The notes under the pieces: model-generated
Told to the model about the DNA's origin: nothing
Databases searched by the model: none
Seen by the model: the letters and a program-made list of their open reading frames with translations, nothing else
Source of the DNA: Rachycentron canadum
Lineage: Eukaryota; Chordata; Actinopteri; Carangiformes; Rachycentridae
Assembly: GCA_038496675.1 (NCBI GenBank)
Contig: CM076669.1
Coordinates: 4,705,447-4,769,446 of the forward strand
Length of the DNA stretch: 64,000 nt
Reading direction: 5' to 3'
Program-made: the position numbers and the translations under genes
Shown: piece after piece, positions 28,016-40,918 of the stretch
Layout: every line of letters starts with the position of its first letter
Numbering within the stretch: position 1 is the first letter of the stretch

Positions 28016-31000
28016 TAGACGTCGCACAAGCTTATCTATTTCTTTCAGATGAGCAAGTATAGAATGAGCAAACTTTCCTGTTTAGACCCAGAAATATCAG
28101 GTCATAGATAAAGAAGCATTCGATGCCAACTTTCAGTACATGATAGGCACCTTCTGGGCCAAACTCGTATGGGTCTGAGGTCCAGATTCTTAGCTCTGAG
28201 TCACGGTCCTGTGTCTCTGCACCTCCACATTCACCACGCCTCTGCTGCTAATGCCAACGAGGACGAATGACCCAACATCCACATCAGTGTTCGCAACATC
28301 TGCTTTCGAGCCACGATATGCTGACTGAGAGTTTCTTTGACACTCACAGCAGTGATTTTCAAATCTTCAAAACAACACCGTGAGACAACAGAACTGCACA
28401 GCACACGCATAATAAACATATCTAAAATAATGAGCCCTGATGAATTGTGCAAAGAGTTGAAACAACACTTTCTAGGAAGGGATTCCCAGCTCTCTGAAGT
28501 CTGTGTACAAGTGGCTCCATGCAGTGAGCGCAGTCAACATCAAGACCTGTTTCATTCATCTTGGGCCAAGCTTTGCAGACAGTTAACAGCTCGCAATCCT
28601 GGAGGTAGTGTGTGTGAGTGTGAGTGTGTGCGTGTGTGTGTGTATAAAGCAGCTTGTTAGAGGCAGCAGCTTTGAACGCTGCTCTCTTTGGTCTTCGGTG
28701 AAACAGACAAAGCAGATGTTGGATTCGTCTGTGAGGATCTGAGGTTTCAGAGAGAACCTGGGATCATCTCTTCACTGCTTTGGTCTCACTTTGCAGAATC
28801 ATTATTGGAGAGGAAATGCAAGTAAAATCTTTGACTGTTTATTGTTCAAACTTTCCTGCAAATCACACCTTATGCAAATTGTTAGGCGTGTTGTTTTTTT
28901 TATTGTTGGCTGTGAAACAGAACAATGATATCTTGAAATAAACATTTCAGAGGTTTGGTCTGAATGCTGATGACAGTTATAAAGTCAGGTCCTTTCAGTT
29001 TATTCCACAATCCCACGATTCCACTTAGTTTCGCCCCCGCCTGTTCCCTTAAAGCACCCTTCGTTACCATTGAGGGTTGAGAGAGAATATGGAGCTGATG
29101 ATGGATTCATCTCATCTGTTTCCCTCCGCTGGCTCTCCTCTTTCAGGCTGTTTTTGGTCTGAAAGCAGCCAGAAAAGGGCTCCCTGTTACTGACCCGCTC
29201 TGTTAGTCACACTCTCTGCAGCCAGCATTGACTCATTCCCAACGCATTTAACCTAGACTTGAACTAAAGTGGAATTAGTCCCAGTGCGCTCACACCGCAG
29301 AACCTTTATCTCCCATTAAAAATCTGCCTCTACCCTCCGCTCCTTGCGTTTTCTTCTTCCTCCTTCTTTGTGCAGGCAGTGTGTCAGTGGCACTGTGGCG
29401 TTGGACAGAGGGTGAGCCGGGTCACGCATGGGGGTCCCCCTCCTGCCCCCAGAGCTCGGGTGTTACGCCCGAGCCAAATCGGGGGGTCATAGGCTACCTC
29501 ACACACCCTCCAACCTTTAGCCCCTCAGCTCTGGCAGCGGCGCTCTGATTCCCTGCAACAACCTGCAGAGGACCTGCGGTGGTGCCCCCCCTCCTCAGGG
29601 GTCAGCCTGGCCGGTCAGGATCTATTTTAGTGAAAACACACAGTTCATACAAGACAGCCTCACCTCCTGTGCAGCAGATTATTGGAGTTCACAGTGCTCT
29701 GAGCTGGGATTCCAGACGGCTTTGAAGTATAGAGGTTATCTGTCACCGCTGCCACATTTGTTGTTGTTTCTTTTAACGTCATGATTAAAGGGATACGTCA
29801 GGACTGGTCAACTTACCTGTGAGGAGACAAGAGTGTGGAACCATCATCCACATGCCCCCTTCAATGTAATGGCCCTAACTCTGTTAAACGCCAATATTAT
29901 CTCAGAGTTACAGATGAAAGATAACATATTTATGCATTAACCATGTTCATCAACAGCTCACATTTCAAAATAAAGGCCTGTTTTTTTTAGCTCTGAGCAC
30001 ATTAAGGCATTAGATTTAGTTGTCCGAAGTTAAGAGCAACACACTGCATGTGACAACCATGGGTGCAGGAGCTTTGGGGTGCTGCTCATTTGCTGAATGA
30101 AAGGACATGTCCATCTTTATTTTTGGAATCGAGATAATCTGTGAGAAATGTGTCCATTAAACTGGATTTAAACTTGATGTAAGGGGTTAATAGGTGTCCT
30201 GTTGATACTGACGGCTTGGTTGTGGTTGTGATTCAAAGGTCAGAGTCTTGATTTCATCCTCTGAAATCACCAGTGTAACACTAGGATAAGGCTGTATTGT
30301 GCTCCGATATTACTCCCCATGGCAACTGTGTTTACACACTGTCATTTTCTGTGTGAATCCTTTTCTATGTTGGACGCAGGAGGAAGCTTTCTGAATTCCT
30401 GAAAGCAGGCAGCAGTGTAGAGGATGCAACCATCAACAATGTAGGAAAAGTGTATGAGCACTAAATATTTATATAGACCACCTATAGATATAGATTATAG
30501 AACAACCTCCATGCCTGCCTGCTCTAAAACAAAGCTCCACCAATTTTGATCAGAATAGCTGCAGTTTTCATAAACAAAAGTATGACAATTATTTGAACGC
30601 TGGCATAAAAAATTAAAACATATAGTAGGATTAGGGGAAAATCCACTGCTTTTTGGAGCTCCGAGGATTTTTTTTCCTGGCATTTCTGGCTCTTCTGGCT
30701 CTAGAATACAGCTAAAATAGTGTTAGGGTGTCTGCAATGTGGGCATACTGAGCCCTCAGCAGGCCCCTGGTTCAAAAATAGCCCCAGAGCACAGCTAAAA
30801 TACAATCTGTAAGTGCTCCACAGAAATACAGACTTGGCAAAAATCATCTGAATTAATTTAAGATTATAGAACATACTACAGTCAGAGAATTAAACCAACA
30901 TCATCTAAATTTATTGTGATCGTGCTACTGATGTATGAATGATGAGTTATATTTTATCACTTAACAGTAAAGTATCAGCTAAAATGTTAAAAACAGCAAC

Positions 31001-34000
31001 AGCAGGCAGGTGAATTTTATTGTCGATGCTCTCATCACTTAAGGGGCCACGTTGGCAAGTCTCCCAAAAACCTGTTGCGCTCCTCTGGGGGATCTGATGT
31101 CCCAGAGTCGGCTTCGCTAAGTGCTGTGGCCCACAGGAGCTGCTTGACTTGGAGCTGTCAGGAAGTGTTGTGAAGAATGATACTGAGGGAGAGGAGCGTG
31201 AATTGATTGCCCTCCGACTGCTGCCAAAGCGCACTCACTGTGCCATCCTGCGTCCAGTATGTGTGTGTTTTGGCCTGTCATGCCCCCTATATGTGGAGAT
31301 AGGGGGACATGGCTAATTAAATGGAGTTAAAGCTGTTGAAAGGGGCTGGACACTGCCAGCACGAGAGGACTTGACACCCATGTGTTCTTGTTTCTGGAGG
31401 TAGAGGGGGGCAAGCGTGACGGAAGCAGGAGGCCCAGGTTGCAGCACCCCGCCTGGCTGCCAGAGCCCAGGCATAGGGCAAGGAATTGTGGGGAGACAGA
31501 GGAGGTGGTGAACGGTAATGGAGGAGGGCGGTGTTAATATTAACTGCAATTCCAGAGCTTCTACTACCAGTCTCTCTCTCTTTTTTTCCTCCATTTCTAC
31601 TGCTCCCCAGCCAGCGGAGAGCCCTTAACCCTAACACTCTATCCTGCTGCTACACACACACACCAGTACATACACACATTCCAAGAGAAAGGGATGGGAG
31701 CGTGACAATCGGGAAACAACGGCTGTTAGTTACAGAAAATGCATTACTGTGTGAGCCCGGGCAGCAGAGCGAAGGAGAGGAAGTGGTGGGATTACGCCGG
31801 GCTTGGACGCAGAGAGCACGGGGCCATTTCCTCCCCCTCGCCGTAGTAAACTGTCCAGATTTACAAGGCCTCCAGGGATACAGATACCCCATCCTCGTCC
31901 TGTCAAACCTCGACAGCTCCTGATTTAAAAATAATCCTAAATCAGCACATGACAGTTGTCAGACGGGCATAAGGAGGTCAGAGCAGCCATCGACACAGGA
32001 GAAAAGGCAAATCGCTAAAGGTGGCTGGGTTTGTGGAGATAAGAGATAAACCCCATACCCACTGTGTATTTAAAGATCCAATCTGTAAAGTGCTGCACAC
32101 TCCTGCAAAGCGCCCCATTATTGGCTTAAAAATAGTGATTTGGTGGGTAATGATACCTTTCCTGCACCAACATAGATTTTCTAAAATTTGAAACTCTTGT
32201 TTTAAATTTTAACCCTGGGAAAAGATTGTGCAAGTAACAGATTTAGATATACGACAAAGTCAGCTTTCCAGGAACAAGGAAAACATTCCCCAATTAACTG
32301 ACACATGTATACGGATCAATAATAGAAAAGATATTAATAAGTAAAAAGACTTTTTCCTTTCAAGTTGTGTAACACAATTATCACATCACTATGAAGGGAC
32401 TGTGGCTCTATGAGGCTCCAGATTCCAACCTGTGGTTTGGGACCCCAACGGGCCTCATAGTTTAAGTTTGACCTCTAATTCCTATTTGTTAATATGGATT
32501 ACACTCACCAATTTAATTGCTGAGATCTGGAAATGCAGAGATTTGGTTTGAAAGAGGTAAAATGGGACAAAGAGCACAAGCAGTCAGACAATCATAAAGC
32601 TTTTAACAAGCCAGGTTAGTCTGGATTATTTGGCAAAAATGCTGTAATCATCCATCACAAGTTACAAACGAGCTCATTGTAGTTGTGCGTGCAGTTTTCA
32701 AGTGCACTCTATTTAGGATTTACCTCTAAATAAACAGCTGGATTGTTCACAGCGTCTTTGGTTGCCCCATCATCCTTTCCTTGTTGAGGTATCACATGTC
32801 AGATCCCAGCAATAACTTTGGTGAACACAGTGTTATCATAACTTGCAGAAATAATGGCCAAAAGTATGTAACAAAGACAAGAAAAAAAAAAAAAAAGCTT
32901 GGGGAACCTTCCTCAATCAAGCTGCATGGAGCCACCTCTCTTCTTCTGCATCCTCCCAGTCTGACAGATTGAACATATTTGTGCCTGCAGCCCTCACAGC
33001 AGTAAATAATAGCATTTCACTATCTCCCTTCTTTCCTGTTCCAGCTACTGCTCCGCTGATGTATGTTTTTCACCGTGGCAGTCTCACCTCAAACCGGATG
33101 CGCTCCGCCTGCGCGCCCCCCCCACCTCTCCTGTGATCACCGCGGGCCTTGGAAGACCCCCTTCAACAGAAACAGGAAGCAGTTCATAGCAGGGGTCGCG
33201 ACCCCTCTCATTCGGCCCCATGTGTCAAGTAGGGCCCACCCCGGCGAAACACAGGAAAGTTCCGGTCCCATCAACAAGGTGTGGAAGGATATTCAGACGG
33301 GAGGAGGACGAGGAGAAGGGGGGAGAGGGGGGTGCAGGACTTCTCTCTGTCTCTCTCTCTCTCGTCGCACATCTGTATGTCTGTGTGAGTCAGAGGGAGA
33401 GAGGTGCACATCTGTTGAGCAGTAGCCGTGTAACATTATTACACACAAGCTTCCAGAGAGTCACACCTCAGTGTACAGCTGCGACTGATACAAGGCTGCA
33501 TCCACAGGAGGAAACTACTGTAGGAGCTGCTTTTCCACAAACACTGAACACTCATTGGTCCCTTTAGACGTCTGAGCTGAGGCATTGGGCCAGAACAGTC
33601 TATAACTATAAAGGCTGGAAATGCTCATAGGAGCAATAAAGGAGCTTTTGCCAAAATGTTAGCAGAATCTAGTGCAGCACCTATTTGTATCTTAAGTTAA
33701 CTGTTGCTATTTTCTGTGCGTTTGACCTTTTTTCTTTTTACATCAACCACGTAAACCACGCGCTGCATGACTTTGAGTGAGCCGACTTCATTTGATGACT
33801 GTATGGAATGAGACATTATGAATGTAGTTGGGACTGTACTGATATAAAACAACAACAAACAAACCTCCCTGGTGACCTGCCTTCATCAGAGGACTGAGTG
33901 CACTTGGAACGGACCGAGAGCTCGGTTTGTTTATTGTATTTGAATATCATCAATGTAGAGCAGGTGGAGCCTTTGAAAATTATTTGTCAACAGCTTTTCA

Positions 34001-34866
34001 ATTTTAAATGTCATGAAAATGCAACCTGGATTACAGCATTTTCCTAAACAGCATTTTTACGTAAACAACGTGGAGTCACATGACTCAGGTGTCACATGGT
34101 CAGGTCTCTTGAGCTCAGTCTGTTTGCATCATATGAGCTCCATCATTTCACCCTTGTTCCTTAGTATTTCATTATATTTCCTTAGGTTATGTTTATTTTG
34201 TAGTATGTCTAACCTCCAGAATTTGTTCTCACAGTATTATTCATATTAAGACAGAATGTATTGATGTCCTGATTTTGATTTAGTTCCTTTATTGCTTTAT
34301 TCAAGATAATGGGATAAGATTTGACCTGTAAATGTAATATCCAATTTCAAGTATGGATGAGAGGGCACAGCAAGATAATTTAGTTCCATCAGTGGCTCGA
34401 AGTAATTTCAGTGTGTATATATATATATATATTATTAGACTGACAAGTAAGTCTATATTTCCAGAGTTTTTTTTTCTGCTGTATTATCATCTGCAATCAA
34501 TAGCTCTTATTGTGTGGGGGGGGGTCAATTAAAAAGAGTGATGCAATTCTTGCATTGCACATATTCATTTATCATTTAAGACATTTAATTGATTATTTGA
34601 ATGGGGTACACATCAGTGGGCCCGGTGTTAATTTATTCAGGACAGAGGACAGAGACACAATTGTCCTTAGGTGGAGGAATAACATGTGGCATTCAAGCCT
34701 TTTTAGTCACAGTAGCTTTCAAATTAATGTGTGTGGTTATTATTTGCCACCTGAACTTCATGCACAGCCGCCGTTGGACATTTACTTGCAGTTTACCTTC
34801 ACTCACGCTGCAGTTTATGGATTATGGAAAAATAAACTGAGGAACAAACACCCGCCAAAACCGCTC

Positions 34867-35109
34867 ACCTGAGAAAAGTGCGGAAGTCGCTTCGGCAGGA
34901 TGAAGAGAGGAGGAAACAGAGCGGAGGACACACCCGCCATTTATACACAGCCTTACTGCGCTAATTGGACAGAAAAGGCGCCATTAACCCTATAAATGCG
35001 GAAGCAAAAAAAAAAAAAAAAAAAAGTCGGCTGTCCGCAGGCGGTCAGTAAACTACTAAAGCAGGACCCGTCCTCCCACATACGAAACCAGGTACCAGGT
35101 AGAGCAGGT
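34867..35109. promoter_or_regulatory. Candidate bidirectional promoter with divergent TATA boxes
   Basis: A TATAAA on the plus strand (34991-34996) and a TATAAA on the minus strand (34940-34945) diverge, about 45 bp apart. A minus-strand CCAAT (34964-34968) lies between them. On the minus side a pyrimidine-rich leader is followed by a strong donor CTCAG|GTGAGC (exon end 34869). On the plus side a GC-richer leader is followed by AGCAG|GTAAGA (exon end 35107). No coding exon is recognised on either side, so any transcripts would be non-coding or have exons I cannot identify. A poly-A tract (35006-35025) sits in the plus-side leader. Confidence 0.3.
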
Positions 35110-37259
35110 AAGACCATGAGCTCACACTATCAAAGATCCTCTGTGATTGGGAGGATGACTCACCCCCATGGTGAAAGTAATTATTGAATAGAACTGAAAC
35201 ACTGATCCCCTTGTTGTGAGTGAGGACGAGGGTTGCTGCCTGGTTTTTCTGTTTACAAACCTAAAGCTCTTCTGCACATACATTTATTCTGGTTGAGCCT
35301 AATTAGAGCCTGTACCCCTGGTGGTAAACAGCGGGGCATGCTGGGTTGTGGAGCTGGACTCAACCACAACAGGTGGATTGTGGACAAATGGGCTCAAATC
35401 AGGATTTTTCTCTTGAAAGGATAATTAACGTGTAAAGTGATGTTGGTAAATAATTACATATGTGGAATAAACCTGAACAAGATGTTCAGCATTTGTTGAG
35501 CTTTATATATGTGAGAAAATACTATTTAAATATTACATAAAAATGATTTATTAAATATTATTTAAGATCTGTAAAGAATAACAGTGGTGAGGTAACAGTT
35601 AAAGATATTGGTGAGCCCATAGAACTGCCATGCTTTTGTCTGTAGAACCCCCCATACTGGAAATAGGTGGTGTTTAAGCAGAGGTCCAGCTCTGATGTGA
35701 CCTGATAAGATGATTCATTTAATAAGAACTTCACACCTCATCTATCCTTTGAAGGTGGAAAGACTAATTAATTGTAATATAATAAGACACATTGAGTGAT
35801 ATGTTGTTAATGCATTTAACATGATTTGGGCTGCTTGACTTCATGCAACACAACACATGATCTTACCGGTGGAAAGAGAGGCAATATGACTCTTGCAATT
35901 CCCCAGAAGTGGCTTGTGACATGACTGGACTTGCCCTGACTTGTCTGCAGGTTAGGAAAACAAACATATGCTGTGGATGGATGTGGATAATATTTTGTGT
36001 CATACATTAGTCTGCTTTGTTATAATCTGTCATATTTATTTGCTTTTCAGTGTTGTGCATTATTATTTCTTTTGTAAAAGTCAGGGGAAAAAAACATAAT
36101 TGGAAAAGAATTGATAATTGAAAAGAAATACAAAATAAAGTGTTGAACTGTAAAAGCATCACACTCTGTCAGTTTCTGATGGAGAGGTGACATATAGAGT
36201 TTGTAGTGGATGTAAGTAAGTGCATGTACATTAAAAAGCTTTTGATCTACAATATTAAGACCACACAGTTATTATACTCTCACTTTATAAGCCTAGAAAA
36301 AATATGACATTTCCAGAGTGCATGTTTTGTGCCAGAGATTCAGGCTTTTTTTGGCCAAACCATGGAGCTGATGTCATGGGAGTCAGTGTTAATGTTCATG
36401 TTCAACCACATCTGATATCTCACTTTAATGGAGGGGTGTTAAGAGGTGGTAAGCACCGGGGAAGCAGTGGAGAAAAGGAGAGATCATTTGACAGAACAAA
36501 GCAAAGTTCCCATATAGGTTTCTCCCTCAATCTCCCTCCATCTGTATCCAACATTATCTCCTCTCTCCTGATTTCAGCTTCTCAGATAATCTTTGCTTTA
36601 ATAGCTTCCTCTCTCTGAGTCTAAATTATTCAGCCTTCCCAGACATCTCTAACCTCTGGCAGGTTTATGAACATCTCAGATAAAAAATGTGAAATCAGTA
36701 CTTAGCAGCAAGGCCATTTCACGCATGATAAGAATAAAGCCTATATTAGAACATGCTAGCTTTATATAGCAGCCATGCCCCCCGTCCCAGTTAAAGTGAC
36801 ACTAATCAATATTTTTTATATTAACAATGGATGTGAGCTAAAAGAGCCCACAAAACTCTGTGGACCTGTGGGCTAGTAGTGCTTTTTAAGACTTTACTGT
36901 GGGTTTGTTCCCGGGAGTGAAACTTTTTACTTTACATACTGTCATGTTTTGGTTTTGGCTATTTTGTCTTTTCCAATAGCAGAAGGAAGCTGCTTTTGGC
37001 AAAAAGGCTCTGATAAATCAAATTTATGCTTCATGCCAAGAACAGAAGGACAGAAAAAGTTGGAAAATAGCTGACCAAAACAAAGCTTAAGGGAGATGGA
37101 GCATCAAATTAATGCTAATGTTGCTCTGTGCCTGCTAGATTTATAGGAAGGCAACTGAGCTCGAAGGAATTATTTGTAAGTTTTGCTATTGCATTAACAG
37201 CATTAACAGCTGTTAACTCTCCAATCTCGAAGAAACATGAGCATCAATCTTTAACAACC

Positions 37260-37382
37260 TTTTGTTTTACTTCTGTTTCTGTATTTTTCTTCCACTGAAG
37301 TTCGTATACTAACCAACTAGCACCAGTTGGGCTGGGCTGCTTCATTACTTTTCCGATACCGAGTCACTGTGGCGCCCGGAAG
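37260..37382 (-). repeat. Dispersed repeat, family A, inverted copy
   Basis: Reverse-complemented, it matches the 51.1-kb copy block by block: GCGCCACAGTGACTCGGTAT, then GCTAGTTGGTTAGTAT, AACTTCAGTGGAAGAA and AAGTAAAACAAA. Confidence 0.6.
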
Positions 37383-38792
37383 TAACACAACAATGGCTCG
37401 AGCTCTTGCCAAGACTTATAAGTAAACATCTGTTCATGCTTACATTGGCTTGTATGATGATTTTTTAACATGGTTAATTATGAACTCATTGGCCTTGGTG
37501 CTATCTTAGATAGAATAGTGCCTGTAGTTCCGCAGATGCTAAACTAGTTCGTCGCTCACGCCAACATTTGCAGCTTATGTGAGAGCAGATAAACACACAC
37601 TTTCTTCTTCTCAATATACACTGTCACAGCATGAAAACCCATCAGAGCTTGATAGACCTGCTGTGCCTAGTTACAGTTACTAAGCTACGATTGGACAACC
37701 ACCTTCTGCCATACCAAGATAATAAGATGACAGTATATCAGAGTTGTTTCCTGCTTGTTCTACGGCCCCAAAATAAGACTTTAAAAGCATCTATTAAAGT
37801 TGCTTTTTTGTTGTTGTTGTTGTTGTGTAGCTTTAAATAATTTTCAGTTTTCTCTGTCACACAGTCCTGTTGTTTTTATGTCATAAACCACCTCCTCAGT
37901 AACTCTATCCTCTGTCTGCTTTACGGTGATAAGAATCATCTTTTTAACAAATGTGCTGGCTTTTCTCCTGTTGAATTTATGCCTTGCCAGTTCTGGTATT
38001 TGTCCTTTTGCCAGCTGTTTTCTTTCCTGAGGTAAATCTCTATAAATCAATGAGAGTTAATCTGCTGAGAAGATTGTGTGCTCGCCCCAGCTATGGGGGC
38101 ACTCTATCTCCATTGGTTACAGAGCATCCATCAAGCGCTCAATGAAGGCTCCTTGGAGCAGTGACACCCCGATCCCCTCTAACCCCATCACCCCAACCCA
38201 CCTCCAACCCCCTCCTTGCACTTCTTCATATCATTCTCAGGATAATTAGGTTATGAAGATCAATTTATTCTGAGGCGATAAAGCATGGCCACTTAAAGAA
38301 ATGTATTGAATCCGGTTTTATCTGTTGTTAAGTTTCGCATCCGCCTCTACTTTATCTGGATGTCCTTTTGGCCCAGCCGTGAAACAATTCTTCCTCCTCC
38401 GCTGTCTCAAGGGCGGCAGTGTCTTGCTGCATTGGAAAGTTGATCTGATTGCCCTGTCATTCATCATGTAACTTTAACTCCGGGGGCACAGTGAAGCAAA
38501 GCTAAGGCTTCTTCGCAGTGATATAAAGCTGCGGCTGCATGGGTGCAAATCATCTTTGTGCTCGATGCAGGGGGAGACTGGGTTTTGAAATTCCTCACAT
38601 TCTGACCAGGAGCGTCGCCGTGGATAGAGCTCACCTGGCACAGCGGTTTCAATAACGCACACACGTACGCATTTGTAATATGCAGATCCATTCATGGTAT
38701 ATCAGATATGACTCTGCAGGGTGCTGTATCACTGTAATGGAAAAGCTATGAGTGAGGAAGCCAGAGGAGGTGAAGGAAGAACTGAGGCTGTG

Positions 38793-38813
38793 ATATATAT
38801 ATATATATATATA
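38793..38813. repeat. (AT)n microsatellite
   Basis: A short AT dinucleotide run. Confidence 0.9.
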
Positions 38814-40533
38814 ATATGAAAAAAAGTGAAGACAGAAGAAGAGTGAGACAGCCTGTTATTTTTCCTGGGTTTGAACCTTGGATGACCCTTTAGTGTTTAC
38901 CCAGGTTTTCCTGTAGCTCCTCCCTTTATACCCACCATGCCAGACCTCTGTCGTCCAGCTACTCACCATTTCCCAGGTGAGGACCTTTGTTGACAAGCAA
39001 AATATTTTCTGAACTACATTACATATGTTGAGCAACACACCCAGGCCTCCTTTACAAGCTAAATCTGCTAAGTGACGTTAACAGCAGCTACCCACCAGGT
39101 AGCTTGTTAGCATTTCTTTTTTAGATCTAGAAAATAAAACAAGTTGAGTAGGATTTCTCCTCAAACATGGCGTCTTTTGAGAAAAACTACAGTGTAGGAA
39201 AACATGTAATGGGACACGCAGTGTGGAAAGTGAGGAAAATCACCGTAACTGCTTGGCCCAAGTCTTTCAACATTTTATATAAGATAACACAATATAAAAA
39301 ATTGATTCAGCGGCAGTGTTGGTTGGCATATTTGCAGCTACAAAAATCAGTGATCAGCAGCTGCCATATGATTAAGTTGAGGATATATATTTTTAAATAT
39401 AAATAATGTGCAACAATTAGGGCATTACCGTCACTCAACAGAATTTAAGCCTTGTTAGCATGAAGTATATCCCACATAGTGCAGTTAAAGTGCTGCTTAA
39501 ATTGGCCTCAATTAGTCAAGATGATCCATCATCCTGTGGGATTAAGAACACACAAAATATTTCTATGACCAGTCTGAGGCTGTGTGTTACAGTAGACAGT
39601 GGCTTTGTGTATATGGTCGTGGCGAGATATGGCTTCTTCTTCATGTGTTGGTGTCCCCACTGAGTTCAGTACTCTGACTTGTACAGACTCAGCTGCTGTG
39701 CCGAGCCTCTTCTTCCTAGTTGCCGCCTCTCCCCAGGCTCAGCGGGCTGTTTTTGAAAGCGGCCCAGTGGAGGCCACACGGGGAGAGGGAATCAAGGAAA
39801 ACATGTCCGACAAACACAACCAACAACCCGCCGATGTAGCCTTTCATCTGCTTCAATCCAGCACTGGGAAGGTGTGAGGAGCATTCAGAAACGGCTCTGG
39901 AGTCAGGGGGTTGCTGCTGAATGATCTCTTTCACAGGACTAAATTATGACTATGCAGTGATGAACCCAGGCTGCTAATAGCCTTCTGTTGTAGAGAGTAA
40001 AGATGTGCATTCCTTTGTCAAGCACTGTTAAGAATGGGTCAAGCAGGTCAGTCCTGGACACTAGTGTGTCTAAGTGCCAAAGAAAAGCAGAGGGGGGGAA
40101 AAGGGGGAATCGCTGGTCCAAGATGACTCCATTCCCTCCTATTGTTCATCATCCTGAGCGTCTTCTTTCCATTCGAGAAGCGTGAAGAAATGACTCAAAA
40201 CTCAAACATCGCCCCCAAAGGAACTCCTCACTCTCAAAGAATGTCCAAATGAGCGTGAGGGTCTCAAACATCAGCGCCGCTCTCTTAAAACAATGTCTGA
40301 AATTCTCCAAAGGGGGCGAACACACAGACGAGGCTGGCTTGATTTTCAGCTGGCAGCGGAACTGTGCTGGTGGGAAACTGAAATAATGTCTAATAGCAGT
40401 TTAAGGTTACACTTTGTGTTTTAATAATTTGACTGGGAGCCAGAGGGTGGTTTAGTTCTAATGGGCTGGAGCCATGCTCTGTGATGGGCTTGGGTACGGC
40501 GATTAGCCGAGGGGGTGTGGGAGGGGAAAAGGG

Positions 40534-40918
40534 NNNNNNNNNNNNNNNNNNNNNNNNNNNNNNNNNNNNNNNNNNNNNNNNNNNNNNNNNNNNNNNNNNN
40601 NNNNNNNNNNNNNNNNNNNNNNNNNNNNNNNNNNNNNNNNNNNNNNNNNNNNNNNNNNNNNNNNNNNNNNNNNNNNNNNNNNNNNNNNNNNNNNNNNNNN
40701 NNNNNNNNNNNNNNNNNNNNNNNNNNNNNNNNNNNNNNNNNNNNNNNNNNNNNNNNNNNNNNNNNNNNNNNNNNNNNNNNNNNNNNNNNNNNNNNNNNNN
40801 NNNNNNNNNNNNNNNNNNNNNNNNNNNNNNNNNNNNNNNNNNNNNNNNNNNNNNNNNNNNNNNNNNNNNNNNNNNNNNNNNNNNNNNNNNNNNNNNNNNN
40901 NNNNNNNNNNNNNNNNNN
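40534..40918. other. Assembly gap (385 N)
   Basis: A run of undetermined bases. The left flank is G-rich (GGGAGGGGAAAAGGG). Open frames that cross the gap are artefacts. Confidence 1.

Noticed and set aside
31317..31923. Overlapping open frames on both strands (up to 130 codons)
   Set aside because: Simultaneous long frames on both strands reflect GC-rich sequence with few stops; none resembles a protein family.
34510..34872. 120-codon plus-strand open frame beside the divergent TATA motifs
   Set aside because: No family resemblance, it lies upstream of the plus-strand TATA, and it runs through the candidate minus-strand first exon in antisense.
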